Assembly (NCBI GenBank): GCA_030737835.1
Contig: CM060856.1
Coordinates: 7,835,245-7,899,244, forward strand
Direction: 5' to 3'
DNA from: Acorus gramineus
Taxonomy: Eukaryota > Streptophyta > Magnoliopsida > Acorales > Acoraceae
Length of the DNA stretch: 64,000 bases
The notes under the pieces were generated by a model, which saw nothing but the letters and a program-made list of their open reading frames with translations, was not told the DNA's origin and made no database searches. The translations under genes and the position numbers were made by a program. Shown one piece after another: positions 1-13,905 of the stretch (positions are counted from its first letter, which is position 1; every line of letters starts with the position of its first letter).

Positions 1-2572
1 GATCCCGTGCTCTTTTCAAAAGAATTAATTAGTATATCCGGCTTATCTTAAACGTATGTTTATGAATACAGTTTGATTATCATAAATGAATACATCATAT
101 ATTCTTAGTTTTTTTTATAGTTGATTCCTAAAAAATATATATTTCTTTATTTTTCAAAAGCTATTTTAAAATGACATTTATAATTACAAAATTGAGTGAA
201 ACTAATCAATTAATAAAAGTTTTGGATGTATAAAAACACTTAGGTAGTTTTTAATTTTATGTAACAGCTAGAACAATTCACCCAAAAGAGCATTTTCAAA
301 CACCCAACAACATATATTTTTATCTGTGGAGTTTTTGAATGATCTTTTGTACTGAGAATATCTCTTGAGAGGTGGGCCTTTTTTTTATGACACGAAAAGA
401 TGTTTGGGTTATATTCTTTTGTGTTGATAAAACAAGATGTATATAATATATTTTGCTTTCTGTCCATATTCATTTCAACTTTTCTTACCGAAAAAAAAAA
501 AAAAAAAACAACATTTGTCAATTGCACCTTGCAAGGGTACAAGTGTCACTTTTCACAGGTCATAAAGCACTACATCTTATAATAAACAAAAACACACACA
601 TTTTGTCAAGGTGGGGATAAGATATTGGCACAAATAAGATATTGAGGTCCACTGGATCACGAAATATCCTTAGCCTATCCCCTTTGAATATATATTAAAT
701 AATTACCAGGAAGACTAATAAGAATTATTGCACGATCTTTATTTATTAATGCCACACATTGAAGATCGAATATTTCATTAAATATGCATTTAAATGATGT
801 GATTGAAGCATTATTATAATATAATAGATCATCCAATTAGTTTAATCAAGGGCACCAAAAGTATCTCTCTCAATTTTTTGCATGACATGATGTCATGTTG
901 TTCCATTTTGATGTTAGTGTAACCCAACTGGCTGATCAATTTTGATAAAATGAAGCCTTCATGGTTTTAAATTAATTCCATAAAATGTCGTGTTAAACAT
1001 GTAATTAATAATGTAACATTCTTTAGTTGGCATGTTAGGTATCACTTATGTTTCATGAGAGCTCAAAGTCTCTTGACTCCACAAGTGATGACAATGGGAA
1101 AAAAAGCTTAACAACATGTCAGGTTTGTCTTTCAAGTTTCTAAATCCAAATTTTTCTTGATATACTCTACCTTACATTAAAAAAAATACACCTAAAAGAT
1201 TATACAGTAAATTCATTTGAATACCCTTTTTTTGTGTAAAAGTAAGTACCTTATTGAATAGCTATAACCTTTAAAAAAAAAATTAAAATACAGTTTAAAA
1301 TTTTGAAAGTGATGATATGAATGATAGTTACTAACATTTTTTAAAAAAATATTCAATAATTTTCACTTGATGTTGTATATATGAAACCATCTTGTTATGA
1401 CATGAAATACTTCTAAAAAAAAAATTGACATGAAGAATAATATATAAGTATTGTCTTATATGTAGCTTTTTATTTGAATTTCATGTGATTTGATGTATAT
1501 ATATAGTGTAATAATTTTTTATTTTTTTTGAAAAAATAAAATGTTTGTAAAATGTTTATCTTCATTTATTGGTTGGACGGGACCATTGGACCGCAAATGG
1601 TCCCCGAATGACAGATTTATTAACCTTAACCGGCCTTTATCTTCATCCGTCGCTCTCGTATTGTACGGTTTGTCCCTTCTTGACCCTCCTGTCACCCCTG
1701 TTTCATCGTTACAATGTCCCGCCAAAGCATTTAACCATGCCGAATCGATGACTGCAATCAACGGTGTAGATTGACTGGCTAGTGTGACCCGTTATAGTCC
1801 TCCGGAGCTGAACAAGGCCACCATTTGATTAATATCAGCCGTTCGTTTCCAGTAGCAAAGCATCTGTGCCGTTGGTTTCACCTTTTTTTTCAACAAAACA
1901 ACTATACGTTTACCTCCCTGTGTGAATGAATATTGTCAACTCAAACCGTAAATTTCAAATTAATTTGTTAGATTTGGTTTAAATTTTAATTAAAGTTAAA
2001 TTGGACTGGTTTTAGTGTGTTGAGAATTTTAAACCGTATTATTCTTAATTATTTGAATTTTCATAGTAACCATAACAGAGAATGAATGAAACAATAGACA
2101 TGAAAATAAGAGGAAAACGATAGAAGGAACGAGGATTTAAAATTATGAAACTTTGGTAGATTTTATGATAAAATAAATCATACGATTCATATTTTATTCT
2201 TCTTTCTTTATTGGAATTGAAGTGAATTATTAAAACTTACCATTAGTTCATCATGAATTAATTGGGTAGTCCAATCTTTTAATTCCAACTCAAATTAGAT
2301 TAGCTGAGTTTGCTCAAATTTGAGTTTACATTTGAATCTAATCTCTATAACCTCACGAGTCTCGTTAGATTGAGTTCAACCTACCTTAATTGTACCTATA
2401 TTGGGCAGGGTAATGAAGGAGGAGTAAAATGAGAGTATTATAAGGAGAGTCCTGGACATCGAGTGGCAATATACGTAATTACAAGTCCAAAATTGGGTAA
2501 ATCGGCAAACACAGTATTGCCTGTATGTTCAAGGTGCTCTGTTTCTTTATTAGTTTTTCCAGTTGAGAATTT
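1..2572. other. AT-rich intergenic region and MYB promoter
   Basis: No gene is supported here. The sequence is AT-rich with many A and T runs. A less AT-rich block at about 1565-1860 stands out from its surroundings; it has short open frames on both strands but no start, splice or motif context that would make them credible. The last few hundred bases should contain the promoter and leader of the MYB gene that starts at 2596. Confidence 0.6.

Positions 2573-2595
<23 letters not shown>
2573..2595 (+). repeat. (GA)n microsatellite in MYB 5' leader
   Basis: An uninterrupted GA/AG dinucleotide run ends directly at the ATG of the MYB gene, so it must lie in the 5' UTR. GA tracts in leaders are common in plants and vary in length between alleles. 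Confidence 0.9.
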
Positions 2596-2607
<12 letters not shown>

Positions 2608-4505
2608 AATCAGAGCATGCAAAGCTTTAATGGGTTGAAGCTTTTCGGGGTGAAGATAACAAGCGGAGGAGGTAACGAAGAGGAAGAGGACATGGTGGAG
2701 GTGATGAGGAAGAGCTTCAGCATGGGAAACCTTGCCTCAGCCGCCGCCACCGCAGGAGGAGGAGGAGGAGCAACCATGGTCGCCGATCATGGTCATGGGT
2801 ACCTCTCCGATGGACCCGTTCACGATTCAAGGAGAGGAGGGAGTAATCAGAGAAAGAGAGGTCAACTGAGTCTCCCTAGAATCTGAATCTTTCATTTTTC
2901 GTGGCCTTTGTCTTGTTCTTGGTTTGATTTTTGTTAGGTATCTGTTATGCCATTGAATTATTGATTTGGGTTCCTTTGGTTTTTTTTACTTTTGTTGAAT
3001 CATTTTTTGTTTGTTTGGTTTTTCTTTCATGGAGATGTTGTGAATTTTATGAAATCTTTTTTATTTATGGTTTATTATGGGAATATTAATTGAGATTTGG
3101 GATTGTGGTTTGGTTATGAAATCCTGTTGAGCAGATTTTGTTATATGATATAGTTTGGTTGACTAGAATGAAAAGGCCTTTCATTTCTCATTTGGGTGAA
3201 TTACATAACATCTTATTGAAAGCCACCATATTTCAATTGTAGCTAAACATTGAATTCTCAATTGCTGAAACACAATCTCTTATATAGATTGGGTCTTCAA
3301 ATCTCTAAGAGCTTCTCAACATTTATCCGGCATTTCGAGTTCCTGTGATTTTCTTAACATATACCAATGACCCATCTTTCCCCATCTTCAAAATTCCCTG
3401 AAAAATTGCTTCTTTGGACCATGTGTAATTAAATTTACTGGTCTCTAAACAGAAAATTCATTCTCTCTTCAGGGATTCCATGGACAGAGGAAGAACACCG
3501 GACATTCTTAATGGGGCTAAAGAAGCTCGGTAAGGGAGATTGGAGAGGAATCTCCAAAAACTTCGTCCCCACCCGCACGCCTACACAGGTAGCCAGCCAT
3601 GCTCAGAAATATTTCTTGAGGCAGACATCATCCGCAAAGAAGAAACGCAGATCCAGCCTATTTGACGTGGTCATGAATGACGATGTAACACTTTTAAACT
3701 TTAAATTTCATTTTCTATTGTATGGTTCCATGAGTTGTGACTGAAAAGGATTGTTGCATTGTCAGGACACTCCAACATCTGAATCGATCTCGGCCAAAAT
3801 CAATGAAGTTAATCTTCACAGCCACATTAATCATCTGGTAATTCGACTCATCAATCAACCATGCAAAGTTTATAAAGCAATGATCTTTTCTGATTCACTT
3901 GTATATGTTTTAAAACAGGTGAAGGCATCCGAATCATCTTCTAATCTACCACTCGAAATTCCTGGCATTAATGTTCCCGATCTTCCCAAGATTAAAGTCA
4001 TGGTGAGAAGAAATTTTTCACATCTGTATGTATTGATGGAGAACCTGTGTGTATAGATGGATTATTAGAGTCCTATCTAGGTGTGTTGATGTGATTTCCA
4101 TCAATAGATTTTTAATCCATGAACAGTTATTAATTATTTAATGGACGCGTGTCATCAATCAGATTCAGTATGTGTTGATATGAAAATTTTCCATGAGACC
4201 ATGCAATATTATTTTTTGGCTAATTTATTATCCTAACATGCTACTGTACAATTTTATTTGAACAGGCAAACCAAGTAGCAGACACCATTTCTCCAAAACT
4301 ACATATTGGCTCAACCAATTGTGTCCCAGGTTTCCTCAATTTGTCACTGAAAGCACCATCTCAACTCAATCAACAATGTTCCTCGCAACATGTCGAGATT
4401 CCAACAGCGATGGTAAACAACAACGACTTGGAGCTCCGTATCGCACCTCCCAGGCCATTTGGGCTAGACAGGATGTCCACTGAAGCCACCATCAGAGTGG
4501 TTTGA
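2596..4505 (+). CDS. One-repeat SHAQKYF-class MYB transcription factor (At1g19000/At1g74840-like repressor)
   Basis: Five exons fit in frame with GT-AG introns: 2596-2860, 3473-3684, 3766-3837, 3919-4002 and 4266-4505, giving 290 residues. The single MYB repeat (about residues 89-140) starts with GIPWTEEEH and ends with the SHAQKYF helix at 130-136, which defines the plant one-repeat MYB class that binds I-box/TATCC-type elements. Residues 15-19 are KLFGV, the known R/KLFGV repression motif. The C-terminus carries LNLSL (235-239) and LELRI (266-270), which are EAR-like LxLxL/I motifs. There is no CCHC zinc knuckle before KLFGV, unlike KUA1/MYBS3, and the [11 protein letters not shown] stretch recalls At1g19000/At1g74840. 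A nuclear repressor is inferred. The start is the only ATG that gives the conserved N-terminus, right after the GA tract. Confidence 0.92.
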
Positions 4506-7500
4506 GAAGCACTTTAGATTAGTAGACAAAGAAGTTGTGGTTGTGAGTCTTGTGACATCTCTTATCTATTTTTAGCTGCTATGTATATGCTGATGTATAT
4601 GTAGGAAGTAATCAATGAGAAGGCCAATAAAAATGGATTCCCTTGCAACCACATATTTCTCTATGGACCATTGGAATAGCTGTGTGTCTGGCCTTCTGTT
4701 ATGGCAGGGACCCTCCTCAAAAGAAAAGGAAAGCCAACTTTAGAGGAATAATGATATGTGAGGCTAGAATCCGTTTGTTCTCCTGTAAAGCCTGAATGGT
4801 TCAATGTATCTGGAGCTAATGTTTTGGGTATTTGTCACATCCATTGATGATGCCTTGTTTTCTTCTGTTTCTATATTATGGAGGGGGGTGTCTCGTGGTC
4901 TCACCAACCATTGTTGTTGGTTGTTTTGGGATCACTAATTATAGGCGTGCCCAATAATTTTAGAAACTTTACTGGTTCGTTTTATTTTCATGACTGTTTA
5001 TTCTAATATGGGACAAATTTTGTTAATGTTTTTATGCATATGGTACCCAAAAATTATAAGCAAACAAATTAGTGGAGGCTGCATTGGGTTGAATCACAGG
5101 AGGCTTAGCCACGCCAGTGTCGGTGTAACATTAATAAGAGTTAGATTCATATGCATGCCACGTCCAATCTCTTTGTCATGCCTCCTCTTTCTAGGGTAAG
5201 ATTGGTCATGCCTGTTAAAGGTTTTTTTGGGAGATGTGGACACAAATGTCAACCCCATAAAAAGAGAGGTTTTAATTTGCTAGATGTGGACACTAATTTT
5301 TGTACGTTTTTAGTAGTGGAAGATAACTTGCATTACGAGATTTCAACATTGTTAGTGATATGACTATTGTAAATATGATTGTAAGGTGGATTGAGTATAT
5401 TGATTTACTTTTTTAGCGTGCGTATGGGCAACTTAGCGTACAAAGAACGTTGTGATTTTCAAGGGGTCCCCCTTCTACTTTGACTCAGTGTGGGAGCTGG
5501 TAAAGCTGAGTATCACACCAAGAGTAGTAGAGGGTGTCAAGAAGAAAAGAAGAGCTGAAGAGGTAGAAAAAACACACCAAAAGAGAAAAGGGTGTCCCTA
5601 GTGGCTAGTTTGAATTGTTATCTTCCAACTTATCAATGAAGAGAAGCCATATTTTTTTATAATATTTTCCTTTTTATAAAGATCTTGTTCAACATGAGTG
5701 TAGATCACAACACATTTGTGTCATACCTTTAGATATTGTCATTTGGTTGATATCATTCATCATTTCCTCGAATTTTTTTTTTCTTTTCTTTTTTGCATAT
5801 TTTTTGAATTTGTTCATGCTTATATAGATTGAATGAATCAAAAGCATAATTTTAAGTAATTTTTTTAACCTTGTATATGATGTAAAGACTGATCGAGTTT
5901 ATCAGCCCAAAGGATGATCACTGTCGAGGGTTGGATAACTATAAGGGGCAAAAGCCCAAAATAATGTTAGGCACTCCCCTGTACCTTATAAGAAAGAGGC
6001 CCACTAAAGCTCATCAATGGGCCTCTGAGAAAGACCATTGCATTTACTTTTGAAAAAATGTTAGACTCAATCATTTTTACCGACCAAAATTTAGACCACA
6101 CATTTTCTTTTTTAAATAATAAATATTATCTAATGAGATAGATATATGTTTTATTTAAAAGTGTATATCGCTCCATTTCAAGTTGAGTAAACTCATTTTT
6201 AGTAAGTGTAAGAAAAAATATAACAATGTATATATATAATATAATGATGTATAAGTTCAACTAGATTTTTAACGAGATATATAGGACTGTATTTTAGACT
6301 GTAAAAAAAGTTGAATATAACAACGCCCTTACATTTGTCATTCCAATGCGACTTAAATTTTTTTAAGAGTACACTTGTATAATAAAATACAGATTTTTCA
6401 AAAAAAAAAATTAAATACATAATCGAATTTACTTTTTTCATTTTTTCCTATTAGAGTAATTATTTACATAGTAGATTAAATAGTCTATTACGTGAGGAAC
6501 TATTTATTAAAAAAAAAAATCTTTTTACGTTTTTTGAAAGGTTACGTTGTTTGGACATGGTGTTTGTGGTAGGAAAGTCATACACGGATCGAAATCATTT
6601 TCAATAATGACATCTCTCATAGTACATTATCTTTGTTAATTATCCCGCATTTCAGTATTTTCTGAAATATGGTTTTTAAAAAATCGATGAGCTTTTTCAG
6701 AAATTTGTTGGTGGAATGAGGAATCACACATTGAAATATTATTTAAAAAGATGTATATTCAACTTATTTGAATATATATAATTCATTATTTATATATATA
6801 TTTTAACTATTATATACTTTAAAAAAATTTAAAATAAATTGACATTAATAATATAACTAAAAAAGTGATTGTCCCTCACCTTTTTTCTCTTACTCTACAT
6901 TTCAAGACTGAGAATCCACCCTTATAATCTCCTTCCCCCCCCCCCCAAAAAAACAAAAAAAAAAACTTGTGGCCGGGAAAAAAAACCCTACATTTTAACC
7001 ATTGAAAATAATTAATAAAAAAAGAGAGAGGAAAAAAATAATATATAAAAAATCTTTTTACTTATCATAATAAAAATTTCAAATTATACATGAGTTATTT
7101 TCTCTAATTTTTTCACCCAAATCAGGAGTTAAATGGTTTTAATGCTTTTCGAATACTAAAAATCACTGAGAACAACTGCCATAAAAGTCTAATGCATTAA
7201 TCTTTTAAAAACTATCTTCTGAATGATACAGTGGATTTTTGTGAATATTTTTTTAATTGACAATTTTATTAGATAAATGGTCGAAATTTGATTGGAGATT
7301 GAAAATTTACATCAAATGTATTTTCTTAAATAAATTAGGCAAAAGGAAAACTAGATCCAAGTCTAGTTGCATCCTTTGCTTAAATGTTTTAAGGATCCAG
7401 TTTTATAAAATTTCAAAAGAAACAAATCATATCTGAACTTTACAATATTTGCAAAACTATATCAACAACTTTCATCTGATTTTATTTTTTTCCTTTGCTG

Positions 7501-8499
7501 TTTAGATTCAAAATTTCTTCAAAACTAAATGAACTTCTTTTAAATGATTTAGGATATGATACAAATATTAATATATTCAATTTTTAACTAAAACGGCACA
7601 GTATTTTAAAATGAACTTTGTGATGCATCTTAATTTTTTATTTTTTTTTAATGAATGTAGTGCGATTCCTAGCTTGTAATTGTGTGTATGACACATTTGA
7701 CTTGCTTGCATATACGTGATCTACACATGTACAAGTTCTATCTCTAATACTTTCTATTAACAATCACCTCATCCATTTTATTATTATCCCAAACTTTAAT
7801 TTCTTATATCACCCACAATTTCCATAATAACATCTTTTCATTTACCCATGCATTGTTTATCACATTTATCATCACTTCCTATAAACTTCAATTTACATAT
7901 GCATTGATACACCACACAAATGTTGTATACATCAAATTTCTACAATCTATTCCCATACTACTTGCCTATATATTTGTCTTATTGTGCAAGCTTGTACGAT
8001 GAAACTAAATAATCAATATATTTTTATCACATTTTTCAACTTTTAGTTAGAGTCTGCCTGACTTAAAAATCATTTGATAGCAAGATTTGAAGTTGATTCT
8101 ATGTTTTAATTAAATAAAAAATTCAAACATGTTATCAAACGTGTTTTATGAAACAGACTTAATTAAAAAATTATTTATAATTTTTAAAACAAAAAAAAAA
8201 ATTGTTTTAAAAAATGCACGTTTTTTTCATGAATTAAGTTTAATAGTTTATTTAAATCACTTTATTAATTACACGCCGTTAGAGTGCTCCACAAAAGATC
8301 CCCCAAATTATTAATGTGCAGTCGACACGTAGGATGGACAAGCACAATGAACGAATACGTGCGGAACATGGAAAAAAAATTCAGTTTCGTGTTACCGCGC
8401 GCACACGTCCGGAAGTACGGACAGGTCTCTCCAGTCTCTAATCCCAACGAAAATCACCGGATCCCAAATAACCCAAACCTCCAATTTATTACAGCCCAT
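4506..8499. other. Intergenic region, AT-rich, with a MITE-like relic
   Basis: About 4 kb without a supportable gene. 4506-4900 probably holds the MYB 3' UTR and terminator. A mixed-composition block at about 5880-6040 is unlike its flanks but encodes nothing I can defend. At about 8060-8270 there is a MITE-like relic; its core at 8161-8179 is shared almost exactly with 35930-35948, and both flanks resemble each other, so it is a dispersed family. Confidence 0.5.
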
Positions 8500-9230
8500 T
8501 TAAATTTACCAAACCACCCTCTCACGCTTTTCATTCTTCTTTCTTCCCAAGCAAGGCCTTCCCTCCTTCTCCACTCCCTACTCGTCCGATTTTTTTCTTT
8601 CAAACCTTCCTTTCATGGCGACGACGAGCATTCGCGTAGGAGGAGATGGTGGAGGAGGTGGTGGAGGAGGAGGTGGTGGTGGAGGAGGAGGAGGAGAGAT
8701 CGAAATGCGGAAGACGATGAGGCGATATGGAGGCTGATACGAGAGAGATCGGAATTCGTGCGCGTTCGCCATTTCCGCGTATTACGCACGTGCGCTTTCC
8801 GTTCAGGTCGTGGAAGGTAAGGCAAATCCATCTTTTAATTTGCTGTTGTTGTAACGATTTTTGAAGGTGTTGATGATTTAGATTTGTTGTTGGTGGTCTT
8901 TTTTTTTTTTTTTTCTTTGGTGTTTTGAGGTTCAAGCACAAATGGGCGTGGATCGGTGGTGGTCTTCGAGCGGACTGGGGATCCAAGCCTCAGCAGGAAG
9001 AATTTCTGTTGGTGTTCTTGAATTCTCTTTTGATTTTTTTTTTTTTGTTTTAGTTGTTCTTGATTGATTTTTGGGGTTTTTTTTTTCTTTGAAAAAATAG
9101 GAATCCAGTGACGGCGCTCGCGGACTTCATGCACGCGGGTTCAGATGCCATGGAGGAACCGGAGGTGTAGAGACTTCAATGAAGGTGATGAAATAAATAC
9201 ATTCATATATTTGGTTCATCAAACTTTGAT
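8500..9230 (+). other. GC-rich, probably transcribed locus of unknown product
   Basis: A TATA-like AT stretch near 8500 is followed by a CT-rich leader and a sharply GC-rich block, as at a plant gene start. Consensus splice sites can be read: a donor after 8817 (AAG/GTAAGG), an acceptor before about 9102 (TAG/GAATCC), a donor after AATGAAG near 9184, and an acceptor (AACAG) just before about 11549. Exons joined this way stay open in more than one frame, so the real frame is undecided. One reading ends in an acidic EEPEV tail. I recognise no family. It could be a small-protein gene or a non-coding RNA. Confidence 0.4.
8615..8737 (+). CDS. Small ORF with a polyglycine run, unknown
   Basis: The first ATG of the GC-rich transcript opens a 40-residue frame: MATTSIRVGGDG, then an uninterrupted run of glycines coded by GGA/GGT, then EIEMRKTMRRYGG and a stop. 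The frame remains free of stops for about 27 further codons past that single TGA. So the short product may be a real micropeptide, an upstream ORF, or the front of a longer protein broken by a stop or by an unannotated intron. No domain is visible, and coding status is uncertain. Confidence 0.3.
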   Translation: MATTSIRVGGDGGGGGGGGGGGGGGGGEIEMRKTMRRYGG

Positions 9231-12200
9231 CAGTGTTTTTTTTAATTTATTGGCTGAAATTGATTTTTCTTTTTTTTTCTTTTATATGCATTAAATTTTT
9301 ATTTAAATTACACACATACACACACAAACAGAAGTGTTAATTTTATTTATCCATAATTTAGAACTTTGAAATCTTAATTGAAGATGTGAATGAAGAAGCT
9401 CAAAATTTATCAAAAAAGCATAAATCTGTTTTGATATTGATTGAGATTGCATCTTGATGGGTTTTTTTTTTTAATGGGTTATGTCTGTCGGATAATTGAA
9501 AAAATTAATTAATAAGCAAAAAATTTAAAGGCCGTGAAATGATTTTTGGGGGACTGATTTCTTGCTTGTAACTAGAAAGAAGTGAATATAATATCCCAAA
9601 AAATCAAAATTATTCATATCAATTTTGAAAGTTTACTTTTACCTTAAAAAGACTAGTGAAAAACTCCCTTGTGTAATACATGTCGAAAACATCTCATTCG
9701 ATATGATATTGCAAATTAATCGTTTATTTATTTTTATACTAACAAATTAGTAATGATTAGAAATCATTGCATAACTCTTATTATAAATTTTTTTTTTTCA
9801 AAAAAAACTCTTATTATATATAATTAACTTATCTATGTTAAAAGGATTAGCTTGATATTCCTTTTAAGACCGTTACATTTTATGGAAAGACTAAAATACT
9901 CTCTCTCTCTCTTTTACATGTATTTTTATACCATATGAAAGCAAGGACTTTTATATTTTTAAGTATAAAATGATTTGTTATATTTACAATTCCTCGAATG
10001 GCCAATAAAAATTTATATCTTAGACATCAAGAAATCCTTTATTGGTAATCAAGTTGTAGTATAAGTAAGGTTTAATGGCTATTATATTGATGAAAATTCA
10101 TATAAGTGATGTCATTATTCAGTGAACCAATATCTTAGTGCTTTTGGTTTTTTTTTATATCATGATTAGAACCCTATTCATAGTACATGAAGCCTGTTCT
10201 ACTTAATTTAATAATACAATTAAGTGACTTGTGGTGATACAAAACAAATATGATGTTTTTAGAGGATGTGCTTTCTACCACTAGTTGAGAGTTAAGCTCT
10301 AGGTAACTTTGATTTTTGTTAGAGCAAGTAATGCAATGTTATAAATAAGAAAATGAAGAGACATGGGAGGTGGCATAAGTCTTTTAGGAGTTCTTAATAT
10401 ATTGTCTAGCTATGATTCTATGTAATCAACTATTGTTTTTATAATAGTTCATGCAAATGGCTGGAGACTCAGATGTGCTCTTCATTTTTATTCTTTTTTT
10501 GTGCATATTTTGATAATCAAGAGACTGCATGTGTTGATTTCAATAAATCATATATAAGATGTATGTGAGTTGTTGTTGAAGCAACTATTCTGAAAGGTAC
10601 AGAAAGTAAACAAATCCACGCATCTATATTTTAATTTGGAAAAGGTTTTGTTAACTAGCGCACATTCACAAATTCTTTATTTCACATTCAATGTCATCAT
10701 GCACTTCTTCAAAGTGATTTAATGTTTTTTTTTATAAATCTAAAATTGCCCCTCTCAAAATTGTATTATACACATTTTTTGGTGGGTATTATACAAGATT
10801 TACTTTCCTTACATGTATTTTGTTTTTTTTTGTATTTGTAAGATTTTCTAAAAACTACATGCATGACCATTTTAGTGATCGTGGAGTAGAGTATTTTTAT
10901 TTTGATTTTGAAATTTTAAAAAAATAAAATTATGCACAACATATTTTCTATTACATCTATGTTTAATTATCATAAAATAAAATGTTTTTATACCTTATAT
11001 TTTGAAAAATATATATTTTTATTTTGTGTTATACATTTTAGGCTAAGGGTAGTTTTGAAATTACAAAAAAAAAAAAATTAAATCATTTAAACGGTTGAAC
11101 TGATGGCATTGAGTGTCAAAACCATAATCTGTGAATTTCTAAAAATAAAATAATTAATGCAACTCACCTAGTGTCCTTGGAGGCACAACTTAAAAAAACC
11201 TATCTGTGAAATGAGATCCCAAAGTGGTGAAATTATGGGAAACCTAACAATTGCAAACATTTCCATGTCACATTCTTTTTGTTTGGCTTGTGCATGCATG
11301 TGATCTCGGGTCCCTATTTCTTTTTTATCCACACTATTTATTTGGTAAAACAATAAAATAAAAATTTTCTTGCCAATGTAAAAATTTATTTTAAAAAAAA
11401 TGCATGGAAAATTTAAAGTGGGGACTTTTTTTTTGTTTTTGTTTTTTTGCTAGGGACTTGTAAGATGTAATCAAGACAGTTAGCTTGAACTTGAATTTCT
11501 CAAAAGAAAAAAATCAAATATCCTGACTACATTATGTTCTTTAAACAGGGAAAAGAAAGAACGTTGCAGAGCATGCAAAGCTCTACCATGGAGTGCCTTG
11601 AGCTGCCCTTGCCTCTCTGATACAGTAAAAAAAAAAAAGGTTTCTATTTGTGCATATGAAATAGGATTTCTATTTGGGGGGGATTTTTGTTTTGTGAAGT
11701 AAAAGAAGACCTTATCAGAAGAAGAAAAAATACTGCATAGACAGAAGCCCTAGATATACCGTATATGATCGATCGATTGATTGCTTCTGTTCGTAGATGG
11801 TTTTTTTTTTTCTGTTATAGTCACAAGGTTACTCATTTTGCATTCATACTGTGTTCACTTTTTTTGCCTTCTGATTTCACTTTGGTTTTGTTTACACAAT
11901 TAAGAGTCCGGTCTACAGTAGTTTGATTTATTTTTTGTTTATTATAACACAATTGTCACAGGATTAGTTTTCTCAAAATATAGTCTAATGATATGAAGTA
12001 AAATGTTTTTTATGGGGTATTCTGGTATTCACAAACTATGGTATCTTTGGTATTATTTATGTAATAAAATGATGATATTTTTTGGTATTTATAAATATGT
12101 GAGGAAAAGCGATCAAACTGCCCTCGATAAAAAAAAAAAAAAATGAATTGTTTTGGAAAATGTTTTCAGCTTAAAGAAAAAAGTAAATCAGTTTTTGGCT

Positions 12201-12660
12201 GTTGAAGGTAGATTTATGTTGACCATTTTATCTGCTAAGAATCACACTTCACTTAATATTTTATTTAACTCTAGCCTTCAATTTTTTCCTTTACCTATCC
12301 ATCACTTGAGAGGCTAAATTTTACCACAAATCCAAAAGTCCATTTGAGATTTAAAATAAGAAAAATGTTCGCCACCCCGTTTTATTTTTATTTTTATGCC
12401 CTTGTGAAATTTAATGATAAACTCTTCATTTCAAAACAGTGTGTGGGATGTTTTTAATCCATGAAGCCATGAATATAATTGCAAGATGGTTCAAAAAAGA
12501 AACGAAATAAAAGATATTCTAAGAGACGTTGCAAATTAAACTGACAATAAATTTGGCTTCCAGATCCCCAAATGCATTGAAGAGTGGATTATGTTGACAT
12601 CCGATTGACCAATTCATTGACCATGATCAACTATTTCAAATGTAGGAGTCATCATTTGCC
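9231..12660. other. Intergenic region with one possible exon
   Basis: AT-rich, with a CT microsatellite at about 9901-9911. The only coding-like piece is about 11549-11625, a less AT-rich block preceded by a pyrimidine-poor AACAG acceptor; it could be a last exon of the locus that begins at 8.6 kb. Nothing else is supported. Confidence 0.4.
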
Positions 12661-13173
12661 TGAGGCCTGAAAATCGAGCCCGTCCAACCCGAACTTGTAG
12701 GACCTAAACTTGGCACGGCCCATTCACAAACTAGCCCGACACGGCCCGTTCTGAGGCTGGGCCGATATTAGTCCTGCTTCTGGGGGCCCAAGCCCGCTCA
12801 CAGACAGACCGAATTTGGCCCGTTCAGGCCGACCGCTGGAGGTCACTTTTAAGAGGTGAAAGAGGTGGTCGCATGCCCCCCATCGATCTATCATTGTATA
12901 AAATATGATGTAATGATGTAGTTTTTCAACTAATTAATTCAATTTATTTTAAAAATCTAATAGAAGTAAATATTTTTTCAATATATATAACACATTCAAT
13001 TAATTTTGATATTATATTTTTAATTTTTATTTCAAAATTTAAACATTAATATACAAATACACATTGAAAACAAAGAAAAAAAAAACTTGTTTGAAATCTA
13101 GGCCTGCAGACCCACCCCGATCAGGCCGGGCTCGGGCTTGAGCCCTGTTTCAACGAGCGGGGCCGGCCCACTC
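12661..13173. mobile_element. Relic of a GC-rich-ended DNA element
   Basis: Two blocks full of GGCCC/GGGCC motifs (about 12661-12880 and 13095-13173) flank an AT-rich core of about 200 bases. Clustered GCCCG/CGGGC motifs at both ends are typical of subterminal regions of some plant hAT-like elements. I could not find clean terminal inverted repeats or a target duplication, so the borders are approximate. Confidence 0.4.
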
Positions 13174-13905
13174 TAAGGTAGTTTCTAGAACCGATTTGAT
13201 TTGGAGGTGGATTCTTGTGATGAATCCATAATCCAAATCGTATTAGGGCATAAAAAATTAGAAGATAAATTAAGGAGAGACGGAGAGACAAGTGACTTTT
13301 GTAGATACAAATTAATAAAAGGGAAACCAAGGACCAGTTTGATGATTATAGTTCAATAAAAGAATACTTCATTCCCAAATAAACGCCGAATGAAGTTGAT
13401 GAAAATCAACACCAAATTGGTCCTAAATTTCAAGAAATCTAAAATCAGATTTTTACTTTTTGGTTTAGCATATTGAGGGCAAAAACAATGCTTGCTTAAC
13501 AAACATCCATCTAAAATTAGTTGCAAACATTGAGGACAAAATCCACAATTTCTAGGTTTTATAAAACAAAAATATAAAACTGTTGAACTGTTGAACGAAT
13601 AATGAAGATTTTAAATCAGTCACGCGAAATAAAATCAATATCATTGTTGCAGTGTCAGACATGTAACCCAGTGGAAATAAATAAATAGAGGAACCAACAT
13701 ACTATTACTGGGATATCCATGATTTGTACAGGATATTAAAGAAACAAATAGTTGGAAAGAATGGAATTCCAAACAACAGTTCAAAGTGACAAATCATAAA
13801 AAGTAAAATGTGGGGTAGACCATAGTGTTTTTTTTTTTATCAAATAAGAAAGCCAACTGCTTCTACACACAATATCATGTTGGGGCAAACCCACCAGAGA
13901 GTGGC

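Noticed and set aside
1541..1774. Overlapping open frames on both strands upstream of the MYB gene
   Set aside because: Short, overlapping, without family features; more likely part of a distal promoter or an old insertion.
8284..8820. 178-codon frame overlapping the GC-rich locus at 8.6 kb
   Set aside because: It begins upstream of the likely transcription start and reads through the polyglycine run as Arg/Trp repeats, which is typical of a wrong frame.
8578..8986. Minus-strand frames with proline or serine runs
   Set aside because: Shadows of the GGA/GGT repeat read on the opposite strand.
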